Source: Candidatus Anaerostipes avistercoris (GTDB lineage Bacteria > Bacillota > Clostridia > Lachnospirales > Lachnospiraceae). From it: 64,000 nucleotides of DNA. A model generated the notes under the pieces. That model saw only the letters and a program-made list of their open reading frames with translations, ran no database searches and was not told the DNA's origin. Below are positions 43,698 through 53,392 of this stretch, one piece after another. The first letter of the stretch is position 1, and each line of letters opens with the position of its first letter. The stretch is taken from contig DWWD01000020.1 of NCBI GenBank assembly GCA_019119895.1, forward strand, positions 1 through 64,000, read 5' to 3'. Made by a program: the position numbers and the translations under genes.

Positions 43698-44221
43698 AAG
43701 GACTGAGAGGATCTGTTCTGGAGGAACTGGTCAATTACACCAATGAAAAATACCGCCGGCAGAACCTTGCTCTGGTGCAGAAAATTCCGACCTCCATCAA
43801 GCCGGTACGGTTTGACAAAGAAAAACGGCATATTACCCTTGCCTATTTTGACCAGAAGAGTACGGTGGATTATATCGGGGTGGTGCAGGGAATCCCAATC
43901 TGCTTTGACGCAAAAGAGTGTGCGTCCGATGTGTTCCCGCTTCAGAACATTCATGAGCATCAGATTGAATTCATGAAGCAGTTTGAAGAACAGGGAGGTA
44001 TCAGTTTCCTGCTTCTTTATTTTACGAACCGGCATGCCTGCTATTTTATGACGTTTGAGGAGACGATGGAATTCTGGCAGAGAGGAAAGGAAAGCGGACC
44101 AAAGCATTTTAAATATGAAGAACTTGATATCGGATATTTTGTTTCCATGAAAAAAGGAGGAATTCTTCATTATCTGGAATGCCTTCAGAAGTATCTGATG
44201 CAAAAACAGAAAGGACATTGA
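43679..44221 (+). CDS. recU: Holliday junction resolvase RecU
   Basis: A 180-residue RecU. The nuclease core is visible as STVDYIGVVQGIPICFDAKE (D-Y ... D-x-K), then FPLQNIHEHQIEFMKQFEEQ and GGISFLLLYF. RecU resolves Holliday junctions and works with PonA/PBP1 neighbourhoods in Bacilli; here it is translationally linked to the RluA-family gene by a 19-bp overlap. The first ~30 residues are slightly shorter than in B. subtilis. Confidence 0.93.
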   Translation: MGSWNVKGLRGSVLEELVNYTNEKYRRQNLALVQKIPTSIKPVRFDKEKRHITLAYFDQKSTVDYIGVVQGIPICFDAKECASDVFPLQNIHEHQIEFMKQFEEQGGISFLLLYFTNRHACYFMTFEETMEFWQRGKESGPKHFKYEELDIGYFVSMKKGGILHYLECLQKYLMQKQKGH

Positions 44222-44281
44222 CGAACCGGTTTAATTTGCTTATAATAAAAAACATTGACAAACAGAAAAAGGATGATTTTC

Positions 44282-45163
44282 ATGATAAAAAGTATGACTG
44301 GCTTTGGACACGGCGAAGAGTCCAATGCCGCGAACCAGAAAGTGACGGTGGAGATGAAGGCGGTAAATCACAGATATTGTGATGTCTCGCTGAAACTTCC
44401 AAAAAAATTTACAATGTTTGAGGCGGAGATCCGCAAGATTATCAAAGAATATGCAAAACGGGGAAAGATTGATGTTTATATTTCTTTTGAGGATCTGTCT
44501 CAGACGGGAATCGGTCTCCGGTATAATCAGGAAATTGCCAGAGAATATATGGATATTTTCCAAAAAATGAAGGAGGAATTCCATATCGAGATGGATGTCA
44601 CGGCATCTATGATGGCAAAATTCCCGGAAGTGATCGCGGTGGAAGAAAAACCGCAGGATGAAGAAGTATGGTGGGATCTGATTGAAAAAGCACTGCGTGA
44701 AGCGGCAGAAAAATTTGTGGAAGCAAGAGCTGTGGAAGGAGAGCATCTGAAAACAGATCTTCTTCAGAAACTGAAACAGATGGAGGCGGACGTAGATTTT
44801 GTTGAAGAGCGCTCCCCTGAGATTATAAAAGAATACAGAGAGAAGCTGGAAGAACGAGTGAAGGAATTCCTGGAGGATTCTTCTATTGAAGAAAACAGAA
44901 TCGCAGCGGAAGTTGCGATCTATGCTGATAAAATGGCGGTGGATGAGGAAATTGTAAGGCTTAAGAGTCATATCCATTCCATGAAAGATGTGCTGGAAGA
45001 AGAGGGAGCCATTGGACGCAAACTTGACTTTATGGCTCAGGAGATGAACCGTGAAGCCAATACGATTCTTTCGAAATCCAGCGATGCCGCTCTGGCGGAA
45101 CACGCAATCGAATTGAAGACAAATGTTGAGAAGGTTAGAGAACAGATCCAGAACATAGAATAG
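44282..45163 (+). CDS. YicC/YloC family endoribonuclease-like protein
   Basis: A 293-residue YicC protein: the N-terminal IKSMTGFGHGEESNAANQKV, then MKAVNHRYCDVSLKLPKKF, and the DUF1732 C-terminus with EEEGAIGRKLDFMAQEMNRE and ANTILSKSSDAALAEHAIEL. In Firmicutes yloC heads the gmk-rpoZ operon, as here; E. coli YicC is an endoribonuclease. The start is ATG 44282 (AAAAAGGATGATTTTC); gmk starts 12 bp after the stop. Confidence 0.95.
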   Translation: MIKSMTGFGHGEESNAANQKVTVEMKAVNHRYCDVSLKLPKKFTMFEAEIRKIIKEYAKRGKIDVYISFEDLSQTGIGLRYNQEIAREYMDIFQKMKEEFHIEMDVTASMMAKFPEVIAVEEKPQDEEVWWDLIEKALREAAEKFVEARAVEGEHLKTDLLQKLKQMEADVDFVEERSPEIIKEYREKLEERVKEFLEDSSIEENRIAAEVAIYADKMAVDEEIVRLKSHIHSMKDVLEEEGAIGRKLDFMAQEMNREANTILSKSSDAALAEHAIELKTNVEKVREQIQNIE

Positions 45164-45175
45164 AAGGGAAGGAAC

Positions 45176-45793
45176 ATGAATAAGAGAGGTTCACTGCTGG
45201 TAATCTCCGGATTTTCAGGCGTGGGGAAAGGTACAGCGGCCAAAAGGCTGGTAGAAAAATACGGATACAGCCTGTCTGTATCAGCGACGACCAGGAAACC
45301 GCGGCCCGGAGAGGTAAATGGAAGAGAATATTTTTTTAAATCAGAGGATGAATTCAAGAATCTTATTGATTATAACGGATTTATAGAGTATGCTAGATAT
45401 GTGGACAATTACTATGGAACGCCGCGCAAATTCGTAGAAGAAGAACTGGCGGCGGGACATAATGTAATTCTTGAGATTGAGGTGCAGGGTGCTTTTAATA
45501 TTAAGAAACAGTATGAAGATGCGCTCCTGATCTTTATCACCGCGCCAAGCGCCCAGGCGATCAAAGAACGCCTGATCGGGCGGGGAACAGAATCTGAGGA
45601 AGTGATACATAAGCGTCTGGAACGGGCGAAGGAAGAGTCGCTTGATATGACGAAGTATGATTATATCGTAATCAATGACGAACTGGAGGAATGTGTCGAC
45701 CGGATCCATGCGATCGTCCAGGCAAAAGAATGTCTTCTTGCCAATAATATGGATTTTATTGAAGAAACAAAAAAAGGCTTAGATGAGTTATAG
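45176..45793 (+). CDS. gmk: Guanylate kinase
   Basis: A 205-residue GMP kinase. The P-loop is ISGFSGVGKGTAAKRLV (residues 10-26; Phe where Pro is usual), and GMP-binding parts SVSATTRKPRPGEVNGREYF and EYARYVDNYYGTPRKFV follow. It phosphorylates GMP to GDP. GAAGGGAAGGAAC precedes the start. rpoZ starts 11 bp later. Confidence 0.97.
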   Translation: MNKRGSLLVISGFSGVGKGTAAKRLVEKYGYSLSVSATTRKPRPGEVNGREYFFKSEDEFKNLIDYNGFIEYARYVDNYYGTPRKFVEEELAAGHNVILEIEVQGAFNIKKQYEDALLIFITAPSAQAIKERLIGRGTESEEVIHKRLERAKEESLDMTKYDYIVINDELEECVDRIHAIVQAKECLLANNMDFIEETKKGLDEL

Positions 45794-45804
45794 GAGGAAT
45801 AAAG

Positions 45805-46044
45805 ATGATACATCCATCATATACAGAATTAATGAAAGTAATCAACGGAGACAGTGAAGACGAGAAGGTAATTTCCAGCCGCTATTCTGTGGTTCTTGCC
45901 AGTGCCAAGAGAGCAAGGCAGATCATAGCGGGAGATATTCCTCTTGTGGCGGAAGCAGATTCCGGAAAACCGCTGTCTACGGCGGTAGAAGAGTTATGGC
46001 AGGAAAAAGTGAAAATCCTGGGAGATGACGAAACAGAAGAATAG
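45805..46044 (+). CDS. rpoZ: RNA polymerase omega subunit
   Basis: A 79-residue omega protein: MIHPSYTELMKVINGDSEDE is in the usual place, and SRYSVVLASAKRARQIIAG is the conserved core that contacts beta-prime. AGGAGGAATAAAG precedes the start. It ends the yicC-gmk-rpoZ operon and is followed by a hairpin. Confidence 0.94.
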   Translation: MIHPSYTELMKVINGDSEDEKVISSRYSVVLASAKRARQIIAGDIPLVAEADSGKPLSTAVEELWQEKVKILGDDETEE

Positions 46045-46058
46045 GAAGCACAGTAAGG

Positions 46059-46092
46059 GTGGTTAGGAATTCCTAAGCGCCCTTCTTTGCGC
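46059..46092 (+). terminator. Intrinsic terminator after rpoZ
   Basis: AAGGGTG-G-TTAGGAATTCCTAA-G-CGCCCTT forms an almost closed hairpin followed by CTTTGC. Contains the palindrome TTAGGAATTCCTAA. Confidence 0.6.
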
Positions 46093-46187
46093 GATGAGCC
46101 CGGAAAGCGGCTGCCGTGCCTGCACAGGCAGACATTTGACGGGCAACGCGGTCATCGAGCGGCAATGCCGCGAGATGCGCGATAAGC
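46089..46187. repeat. GC-rich intergenic element, copy 1
   Basis: Bounded by near-identical GCGCGATGAGC (46089-46099) and GCGCGATAAGC (46177-46187). The left part, through GCCGTGCCTGCAC, resembles 55550-55597. Internal pairing CGATGA/TCATCG is possible. Not coding on either strand that I can support. Confidence 0.55.
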
Positions 46188-46220
46188 GAAATATCAGATG
46201 ATTAAGGATAGGAGAGTAGT

Positions 46221-47048
46221 ATGGATATTATTTTGTTGCTTAAAACGATCCTTCTCGGAATCGTAGAAGGAATCACAGAATGGCTGCCGATCAGCAGTAC
46301 CGGCCATTTGATTCTGGCAGATGAATTTATAAAACTTAATATGTCAGATTCTTTTATGGAAATGTTTAACGTAGTGATACAGCTTGGTGCTATCATGGCG
46401 GTTGTTGTGCTGTATTTTCATAAGCTGAATCCTTTTTCGCCGAAGAAAAACCGGAAAGAAAAAGGCGATACCATTGTTTTGTGGACGAAAGTTATTTTAG
46501 CGGTCCTGCCGGCGGCTCTGATCGGAATTCCGCTGGATGACTGGCTGGACGCGAATTTTTATAATCCGCCGGTGGTTGCGGCAATGCTGATCATTTACGG
46601 TATTTTATTTATCGTGGTAGAAAACAGAAACAGAAGGAACAGGAGACGTCCTATGGATGATCTGGACCGGCTGAGTTATCCCATGGCGCTGGCTATCGGA
46701 GGGTTCCAGGTGCTTTCTCTGATTCCGGGAACGTCACGTTCCGGAGCGACAATCCTGGGAGGAATCCTCATCGGATGTTCCAGAACTGTCGCAGCGGAAT
46801 TTTCATTTTTCCTGGGAATTCCGGTTATGTTTGGCGCCAGCTTATTAAAAATCGTTAAATTCGGATTTCATTTCACCAGTATGGAAGTCATTGTGCTGCT
46901 GACAGGAATGGTCGTTTCTTTCCTGGTATCCGTTGTGGCAATTAAATTCCTGCTTGGTTATATTAAGAAAAATGACTTCAAGGCATTTGGTGTCTATCGT
47001 ATTGTGTTAGGTATTTTAGTGATCGCTTATTTCGCATTGTTCAAATAA
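46221..47048 (+). CDS. uppP: Undecaprenyl-diphosphate phosphatase (BacA/UppP)
   Basis: A 275-residue membrane protein with about eight helices. Catalytic motifs: [16 protein letters not shown] (residues 15-30) and [14 protein letters not shown] (near 172). It dephosphorylates undecaprenyl pyrophosphate to recycle the lipid carrier and confers bacitracin tolerance. GATAGGAGAGTAGT precedes ATG 46221. It is followed after 15 bp by the sigma-like gene. Confidence 0.97.
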   Translation: MDIILLLKTILLGIVEGITEWLPISSTGHLILADEFIKLNMSDSFMEMFNVVIQLGAIMAVVVLYFHKLNPFSPKKNRKEKGDTIVLWTKVILAVLPAALIGIPLDDWLDANFYNPPVVAAMLIIYGILFIVVENRNRRNRRRPMDDLDRLSYPMALAIGGFQVLSLIPGTSRSGATILGGILIGCSRTVAAEFSFFLGIPVMFGASLLKIVKFGFHFTSMEVIVLLTGMVVSFLVSVVAIKFLLGYIKKNDFKAFGVYRIVLGILVIAYFALFK

Positions 47049-47063
47049 GCAAAGGAGCGGGAT

Positions 47064-47831
47064 ATGGATAAAAATGATTTTATAAAAGCCATGGAAGAGA
47101 TGCTGGCGGTGGCAAAGACCAACGGAAATCAGATTTCCATGGAAGAACTTCTGGATTATTTCAGTGATGTTCCGATGAATGAAGAAACCAGGAAACTGCT
47201 GTTTGATACATTCGAGGAAGCAGGCGTCCGCGTCATCGGATACGAAGCGGAAAAGAAGAATGAGACAAAGGAGGAGAATACTCCAAAAGAAAAGAAAGAA
47301 TCAGAGGTTGTGTCTTTTTATCAGGAAGAGGTTGCCAGACTGGATCTCCCTGATGAGGAGACACAGAAACAGCTGCTCAGAGAGTGGCTGGAAGGAGAGG
47401 GAGATCAGGAACAGATCATCGAGAGCCTTCTTCCTGCCGTGATGGAAATCGCAGAAAAACATAAGGAAAAAGGTGTTTTGTATGCAGATCTGATCCAGGA
47501 GGGCAACATCGGCCTTCTGGAAGCAATGTATTCTTTTGATGGCAGTGATGCGGAGGAATTCCTGCGCTATACAGCCGGAAAAATCGAAGACGCCATGCTG
47601 GATTCCATTGCGGAACAGAGAGGCGCAGACAGTGTCGGTGAGCAGATGGCGGTCAAAGCCAACCGTCTGGACGAAGCTTCTCTGCACCTTACCAAAGAAT
47701 TGGGACGGGAGCCAAAAGCAGAAGAATTGGCAGAGTATCTGCATATGACAGTGGAAGAGGTGAAGGATATAATGAAAATATCCCTGGACGCCATTTCTGT
47801 TATGGAGACAGATATTACAATGAAAAAATAA
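47064..47831 (+). CDS. Sigma-70-like protein lacking region 4
   Basis: A 255-residue protein. Residues ~1-60 resemble sigma region 1.1 (MEELLDYFSDVPMNEETRKL), then an acidic linker with many E/K (KNETKEENTPKEKKES). Residues ~125-185 follow region 2 (KGVLYADLIQEGNIGLLEAM) but the 2.3/2.4 part is altered, and ~190-245 match region 3 (LTKELGREPKAEELAEYLHM). No region 4 follows. In context just before dgt-dnaG-rpoD, it may bind RNA polymerase without promoter recognition. GCAAAGGAGCGGGAT supports the start. Function unknown. Confidence 0.7.
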   Translation: MDKNDFIKAMEEMLAVAKTNGNQISMEELLDYFSDVPMNEETRKLLFDTFEEAGVRVIGYEAEKKNETKEENTPKEKKESEVVSFYQEEVARLDLPDEETQKQLLREWLEGEGDQEQIIESLLPAVMEIAEKHKEKGVLYADLIQEGNIGLLEAMYSFDGSDAEEFLRYTAGKIEDAMLDSIAEQRGADSVGEQMAVKANRLDEASLHLTKELGREPKAEELAEYLHMTVEEVKDIMKISLDAISVMETDITMKK

Positions 47832-47868
47832 AGATATACAGACGCATTGGATGGCAGGAGGGTTGCCT

Positions 47869-48879
47869 ATGAATATCAGAGAGAAACAAGAACAATCTGA
47901 AAGAGAATTATTAAGTCCGTATGCGGCATTGAGTATCAACACAAAAGGAAGAGAAAGGCCTGAGGTGGAGTGTGAGATCCGGACCTGCTTTCAGCGGGAC
48001 CGGGATCGTATTCTCCATTCTAAGGCTTTTCGCCGCCTAAAGGACAAGACACAGGTTTTCTTATCCCCCAGAGGAGATCATTACCGCACGCGGCTGGTAC
48101 ATACGCTGGAAGTTTCGCAAAATGCCCGGACCATAGCGCGGGCCCTGAATTTAAATGAAGTTTTGACGGAAGCGATTGCACTCGGACATGATCTTGGACA
48201 TACGCCGTTCGGCCATGCGGGAGAAAAGGTGCTGAATGAGATGAATCCGCAGGGATTCCGCCACAGCGAACAGAGCGTCAGGGTGGTTCAGTATTTGGAA
48301 AAAGACGGGCGGGGTCTGAATCTTACCTGGGAAGTGCGGGATGGAATGAGGAATCATTCGATCAAGAGCAATCCGGCAACTCTGGAAGGGAAGATTGTCC
48401 GTCTGGCAGATAAGATTGCTTATATCAATCACGACATCGACGATTCCATCCGGGGAAATGTCATAACAGAGGAAGATCTTCCGCAGGAATGCACCGATAT
48501 TCTGGGACACACATTCCGGGAACGGATCAATACAATGATTCTGGACATTGTAAACCACAGTGAGGGAAAAAACGATATCTGTATGTCAGAGGAGGTCTAT
48601 CAGGCCATGTTCGGGCTGAGAGCTTTTATGTTCCGGCATGTTTATACGGATCCGGAGACAAAGAAAGAAGAAGGCAAAGTAGAGCATATCATAGAACCAT
48701 TATACGATTATTATCTGAAGCATATCGACCTGCTGCCTCAGTACAGTCAGGAACGGATCCGTGAGGGAAAAGAAGAAAAAGAACAGGCAGTGTGTGACTA
48801 TATTGCCGGTATGACCGATCATTACGCCATTGAAACATATAAGGAAATATTTATTCCGAAATTCTGGTTCATACGGTAA
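47869..48879 (+). CDS. dgt: dGTP triphosphohydrolase-like protein
   Basis: A 336-residue HD-domain protein: DRDRILHSKAFRRLKDKTQV, RLVHTLEVSQNARTIARAL with the first His, and GHDLGHTPFGHAGEKVL with the HD pair. It hydrolyses dGTP (or other dNTPs) to the nucleoside and triphosphate. ATG 47869 after CAGGAGGGTTGCCT is the likely start; a start at 47851 would place this site inside the gene. It lies just ahead of dnaG-rpoD, a common order in Clostridia. Confidence 0.9.
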   Translation: MNIREKQEQSERELLSPYAALSINTKGRERPEVECEIRTCFQRDRDRILHSKAFRRLKDKTQVFLSPRGDHYRTRLVHTLEVSQNARTIARALNLNEVLTEAIALGHDLGHTPFGHAGEKVLNEMNPQGFRHSEQSVRVVQYLEKDGRGLNLTWEVRDGMRNHSIKSNPATLEGKIVRLADKIAYINHDIDDSIRGNVITEEDLPQECTDILGHTFRERINTMILDIVNHSEGKNDICMSEEVYQAMFGLRAFMFRHVYTDPETKKEEGKVEHIIEPLYDYYLKHIDLLPQYSQERIREGKEEKEQAVCDYIAGMTDHYAIETYKEIFIPKFWFIR

Positions 48880-48983
48880 ATTTTCCTGTAAAAAAACAAA
48901 TTTTTTTCAAAAATAAAAAAAGGAATACAGCAGAAAATGTAGAATAATATATATAGAGAGCAAAATGAAGGAGGGAATGATGT

Positions 48984-50762
48984 GTGATCTACGGAGAAGA
49001 CATTATAGAAGAGGTGCGGAGCCGCAATGATATCGTAGATGTGATTTCCGCATATGTGCCATTGAAGAAAAAGGGAAGTTCCTATTTCGGGCTCTGCCCT
49101 TTTCACAATGAAAAATCCCCTTCTTTTTCCGTCAGCAGGGACAAGCAGATGTACTATTGTTTTGGCTGCGGAGCCGGAGGCAATGTGTATACCTTTCTGA
49201 TGGAATATGAGAACTTCTCATTTCCTGAGGCTGTGAGATTTCTCGCGGAGAGAGCGGGCATGGAGCTTCCGCAGGAGGAAATGAATGAAGAAGCCAGGAG
49301 GCAGATGGACGAGAAAGCCAGACTGAGGGATATGAATAAGCTGGCGGCCAATTATTTCTATTATCTGCTTCACAGCAAACGGGGGAAAAGGGGGCTTGAA
49401 TATTTCAGAAAACGTGGAATAACAGAGGAAACCATCCGCCATTTCGGGCTGGGATTCGCGGACATTTACAGTGACGATCTGTACCGTTTTTTAAAGAGCA
49501 AAGGATACAAAGATGAGGAACTGAAAGATTCCGCGCTGGTCACCATTGATGAAAAGAGAGGTGGAAGCGATAAATTCTGGAACAGAGTCATGTTTCCCAT
49601 CATGGACGTCAATAACCGGGTCATCGGATTCGGCGGACGAGTCATGGGAGACGGCAATCCCAAATATTTAAATTCCAGGGAAACGAAATTATTCGACAAA
49701 AGCCGGAATCTGTACGGGCTTAATTTCGCCAGAAAGTCGAGAAAAAATGAAATCATATTATGTGAGGGCTATATGGATGTAATTTCCATGCACCAGGCAG
49801 GATTCACCAATGCGGTGGCGGCTCTGGGAACCGCTTTTACCAGCGGGCATGGAACGCTGCTGAGACGCTACACGGAAAATGTGATTTTGTCATTTGACAG
49901 CGATGAAGCCGGGCAGAGAGCGGTTCTGCGCGCCATTCCGATTTTGAAGGATGCGGGACTGAATGTGCGGGTTCTTGATTTGAAGCCATACAAGGATCCG
50001 GATGAATTTATCAAAGGATCCGGGAAAGAGGCTCTGGAAGAAAGGATCCGGAAAGCAAGCAGCAGTTTTATGTTCCAGGTCAAAGTACTGGCCGGGGATT
50101 ACGACCAGGAAGATCCGGAATCGAAGACGAAGTTTCAGCATGAGGCGGCGAAACTGCTGGCGAAGATTGAAGAACCGCTGGAAAGAAAGAATTATATCGA
50201 AGCTGTTTCCAGAGAATATTACATTGGGCAGAAAGATCTTACGGATCTGGTGGAATATTACGGCACCAGAGGATATGTTTCTTCCAGGGAAAATGCGGGA
50301 AATTCCGCGCCGAGGGAAGAGAGGAAGAATTCCCTGGCACAGGAGAAAGCCGAAAAGAAGAAGCAGCCGCAGAAACTTCTGCTCACATGGCTGGTAAATG
50401 AGCCGGTATTGTTTGAACGGCTGAAGGGAATCATCGGACCGGATGATTTTTATGAGCCTATTTACCACGGGGCGGCGCTTATGCTGTTTGAACAGTACGA
50501 AAAAGAGAAAAAAGTCATTCCGGCGAAAATACTGAATCAGTATACAGATTCCGGTGATCAGCAGAAGATTGCGGAATTATTTAATACGACGCTTAAAATG
50601 GCGCCTTCACCGGAAGATAACGATAAAGCACTGACGGACATTGTCCGCCGTGTCAAAGAAGACAGCATTGAACAACAGATGAATGGGACCAATGATATTC
50701 TGAAATGGCAGGAGCTGATCAAGGAGAAAGGAAGACTTTCGAAACTGCATATTTCAATATAG
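48984..50762 (+). CDS. dnaG: DNA primase DnaG
   Basis: A 592-residue primase. The zinc-binding domain has Cys38, His41, Cys59 and Cys62 (LCPFHNEKSP ... YYCFGCGAGG). The TOPRIM domain includes ILCEGYMDVISMHQAGF and SFDSDEAGQRA. The C-terminal ~170 residues bind the helicase DnaB. GTG 48984, nine bases after GGAGGG, is the start. rpoD follows after 36 bp, the classic dnaG-rpoD pair. Confidence 0.97.
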   Translation: MIYGEDIIEEVRSRNDIVDVISAYVPLKKKGSSYFGLCPFHNEKSPSFSVSRDKQMYYCFGCGAGGNVYTFLMEYENFSFPEAVRFLAERAGMELPQEEMNEEARRQMDEKARLRDMNKLAANYFYYLLHSKRGKRGLEYFRKRGITEETIRHFGLGFADIYSDDLYRFLKSKGYKDEELKDSALVTIDEKRGGSDKFWNRVMFPIMDVNNRVIGFGGRVMGDGNPKYLNSRETKLFDKSRNLYGLNFARKSRKNEIILCEGYMDVISMHQAGFTNAVAALGTAFTSGHGTLLRRYTENVILSFDSDEAGQRAVLRAIPILKDAGLNVRVLDLKPYKDPDEFIKGSGKEALEERIRKASSSFMFQVKVLAGDYDQEDPESKTKFQHEAAKLLAKIEEPLERKNYIEAVSREYYIGQKDLTDLVEYYGTRGYVSSRENAGNSAPREERKNSLAQEKAEKKKQPQKLLLTWLVNEPVLFERLKGIIGPDDFYEPIYHGAALMLFEQYEKEKKVIPAKILNQYTDSGDQQKIAELFNTTLKMAPSPEDNDKALTDIVRRVKEDSIEQQMNGTNDILKWQELIKEKGRLSKLHISI

Positions 50763-50798
50763 GTTGGTTACAATAGGAGAGAGAAGAAAGGACGAATT

Positions 50799-51890
50799 AT
50801 GGAAGGTACAATGGAACAATTCAGCGAGAAACTGGCTGGATTAGTAGAACTGGGAAAAAAGAATAAGAATTTTCTGGAGTATGCGCAGATCGAGTCTTAC
50901 TTCAAAGATATGAAGCTGACATCGGATATGATGGAAGCCATCTATGATTATCTGGAGCAGAACGGGATTGATGTGCTGACTCTGGCAGCCGTGGAAGACA
51001 ACGATGACGATGTGGATGAGCCGCTGGAGGATGATACAGATATTTCAGTTCCTGACGGAGTCAGCATCGAAGATCCGGTGCGCATGTACCTGAAGGAAAT
51101 CGGTAAAGTTCCGCTTCTGAGCGCTGAGGAAGAAATTGAACTGGCCCAAAAAATGGAAGAAGGAGATGAGAGCGCCAAGAAGAAACTGGCGGAAGCAAAC
51201 CTTCGACTGGTTGTCAGCATTGCCAAGCGCTATGTGGGACGAGGCATGCTGTTCCTTGATCTGATCCAGGAAGGAAACCTGGGACTGATCAAAGCGGTGG
51301 AGAAATTTGATTACCGCAAGGGATATAAATTCAGTACTTACGCTACATGGTGGATCCGTCAGGCGATCACGAGAGCCATTGCCGATCAGGCCAGAACCAT
51401 CCGCATTCCGGTGCATATGGTAGAGACGATCAATAAGCTGATCCGGGTTTCCAGACAGCTGCTCCAGGAACTGGGCAGAGAGCCGTCTCCGGAGGAAATT
51501 GCAGAGGAAATGGATATTCCGGTTGAGAGAGTCCGTGAGATTCTCAAAATCTCTCAGGAACCGGTATCTTTGGAAACACCGATCGGTGAGGAAGAAGACA
51601 GCCATCTGGGCGATTTTATTCAGGATGAAAATGTACCGGTGCCGGCAGACGCGGCAGCGTTTACGCTTTTGAAAGAGCAGCTGGATGAAGTACTGGGAAC
51701 TCTGACAGAAAGAGAACAGAAAGTATTAAGGCTTCGTTTCGGACTGGATGACAGCCGCGCAAGAACTTTGGAAGAGGTCGGAAAGGAATTTAACGTTACA
51801 AGAGAACGTATCCGTCAGATTGAGGCAAAGGCACTGCGCAAATTAAGACATCCGAGCCGCAGCAGAAAGCTGAAGGATTATTTAGATTAA
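50799..51890 (+). CDS. rpoD: RNA polymerase primary sigma factor (sigma-A/RpoD)
   Basis: A 363-residue sigma-A. Region 1.1 begins the protein, then [20 protein letters not shown] (1.2), [20 protein letters not shown] and [20 protein letters not shown] (2.1-2.2), [18 protein letters not shown] (2.3-2.4), region 3, and [20 protein letters not shown] (4.2). It directs core polymerase to housekeeping promoters such as those listed here. AAGAAAGGACGAATT precedes ATG 50799. Confidence 0.98.
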   Translation: MEGTMEQFSEKLAGLVELGKKNKNFLEYAQIESYFKDMKLTSDMMEAIYDYLEQNGIDVLTLAAVEDNDDDVDEPLEDDTDISVPDGVSIEDPVRMYLKEIGKVPLLSAEEEIELAQKMEEGDESAKKKLAEANLRLVVSIAKRYVGRGMLFLDLIQEGNLGLIKAVEKFDYRKGYKFSTYATWWIRQAITRAIADQARTIRIPVHMVETINKLIRVSRQLLQELGREPSPEEIAEEMDIPVERVREILKISQEPVSLETPIGEEEDSHLGDFIQDENVPVPADAAAFTLLKEQLDEVLGTLTEREQKVLRLRFGLDDSRARTLEEVGKEFNVTRERIRQIEAKALRKLRHPSRSRKLKDYLD

Positions 51891-51900
51891 GGTGCGGACA

Positions 51901-52596
51901 ATGGAATTATCAAAGCGTTTGAATACGATCGCGTCTTTTGTGACAGAAGGCTGCTGTGCAGCCGATATCGGAACCGACCATGGGTACATACCAATCTATT
52001 TAGTCCGTCAGGGGATATGTCCCCGGGCATTTGCCATGGATATCAATGCAGGGCCATTGGAACGCGCAAAACAGCATATAGCAGAGATGGGTGCGGCGGA
52101 CAGGATAAGCTGCCTCCTCTCTGACGGTCTGGATCAACTTCCTGAAAAGGATGTTGATTCAGTTATTATTGCGGGGATGGGAGGAGACCTTGTTGTCAGG
52201 ATTCTGGAGCGGGGAGAAGAAAAACTCGCAGGAATCAGCGAATTGATTCTGTCTCCACAGTCCCACCCGGAAAAAGTGCGGCACTGGCTCCATGACCATG
52301 AGTTTCGGATTCTGGAAGAAGATATGCTGACAGAGGACGGCAAATATTATATCGTCATAAGAGCTGTACATGGAAGAGAATCCTATGATAAAGAATGTTT
52401 CTACTGCTTCGGAGAACGTCTGGTCATGAACCGGCATCCGGTTCTCCTGGAGTATCTGGACAAAGAATATCAGAAATACGCAAAAATTTATAAAACTCTT
52501 GCGGATACCTCGAAAGAGCATATCCGGAAGAGAAAACAGGAAGTCCGGAAGAGACTGGAAAATATAAAGGAGGCGATGGGATACTATGAAATGTAA
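51901..52596 (+). CDS. trmK: tRNA (adenine22-N1)-methyltransferase TrmK
   Basis: A 231-residue class-I SAM methyltransferase of the YqfN/TrmK family: ELSKRLNTIASFVTEGCCAA, DIGTDHGYIPIYLVRQG (SAM motif I), IIAGMGGDLVVRIL, and ILSPQSHPEKVRHWL. It methylates A22 of bacterial tRNAs. ATG 51901 with AAGGTGCGG is preferred over GTG 51892. The gene overlaps the Nif3-like gene by 11 bp and lies after rpoD as in many Firmicutes. Confidence 0.93.
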   Translation: MELSKRLNTIASFVTEGCCAADIGTDHGYIPIYLVRQGICPRAFAMDINAGPLERAKQHIAEMGAADRISCLLSDGLDQLPEKDVDSVIIAGMGGDLVVRILERGEEKLAGISELILSPQSHPEKVRHWLHDHEFRILEEDMLTEDGKYYIVIRAVHGRESYDKECFYCFGERLVMNRHPVLLEYLDKEYQKYAKIYKTLADTSKEHIRKRKQEVRKRLENIKEAMGYYEM

Positions 52597-53374
52597 TGAT
52601 GTAATCCGTCTTTTAGAGGAAGAGGTACCGCTGGAGGCCGCCGAATCCTGGGATAATCCCGGATTTCTGGTGGGAGACCGTGAAAGAGAAGTAAAGAAGA
52701 TCATGGTCGTGCTGGATATCACCAACGCGGTTGTGGAGGAAGCGGCAAGAACCGGAACTGATTTTATTCTGGCGCACCATCCGGTGATTTTTTCAAAGAT
52801 AAAGAAATGCACCAGCGATGATTTTCTCCAGAGAAAGCTTCTGAAACTGATCGAGAATAAAATCTGCTGTTATGGCATGCATACCAATTATGACGCCTGC
52901 AGAATGTGTGATGCAGTGGCGGAGAAACTGGGCTTTTATCCGGATCAGGTACTGGAGGAGGCGGAAGATCCGAGGTTCCGGGCAGAAGGAAAAGGAATCG
53001 GAATGATCGGAGCCTTCGCGGGAGAGAAAGAACTGAAAGATTTTGCCGGGGAAATCAAGAGAGCCTTCGGAATACCTGCCGTTTCCGTTTTTGGAAATCT
53101 GGAAGAAAAGGTTCACAAAGCGGCCATTGTCCCTGGATCCGGAAGAAGCATGGCACGGCTTGCGGCGGCAAAAGGAGCCGATGTGCTGGTGACAGGTGAC
53201 ATCGGGCATCATGAAGGCCTGGATGCCGTGGATATGGGACTTTGTGTGATCGATGCAGGCCATTATGGACTGGAACAGGTATTTATAGACGATATGAAGG
53301 AACTTCTGGAGCAGAAACTTCCGGATTGTGATATTATTTCCTGCAAAACGGGAAGTCCGTTTCAGGTAATATAG
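52586..53374 (+). CDS. Nif3-like dinuclear metal protein (YqfO type)
   Basis: A 262-residue Nif3/DUF34 protein: DVIRLLEEEVPLEAAESWDN, PGFLVGDREREVKKIMVVLD, ADFILAHHPVIF-like FILAHHPVIF, YGMHTNYDACRMCDAVAEKL, and at the end DVLVTGDIGHHEGLDAVDMG with metal-binding His. It forms a hexamer with two metals; possibly a GTP cyclohydrolase I type 2-like role, not proven. It follows trmK with overlap, the usual pairing. Confidence 0.93.
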   Translation: MKCNDVIRLLEEEVPLEAAESWDNPGFLVGDREREVKKIMVVLDITNAVVEEAARTGTDFILAHHPVIFSKIKKCTSDDFLQRKLLKLIENKICCYGMHTNYDACRMCDAVAEKLGFYPDQVLEEAEDPRFRAEGKGIGMIGAFAGEKELKDFAGEIKRAFGIPAVSVFGNLEEKVHKAAIVPGSGRSMARLAAAKGADVLVTGDIGHHEGLDAVDMGLCVIDAGHYGLEQVFIDDMKELLEQKLPDCDIISCKTGSPFQVI

Positions 53375-53392
53375 CCAAAAGGAGGGAAGCCT

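Noticed and set aside
44240-45103. A 287-codon minus-strand frame opposite yicC
   Set aside because: Fully antisense to a clear YicC protein, Phe/His-rich as expected of a reversed frame, no ribosome binding site.
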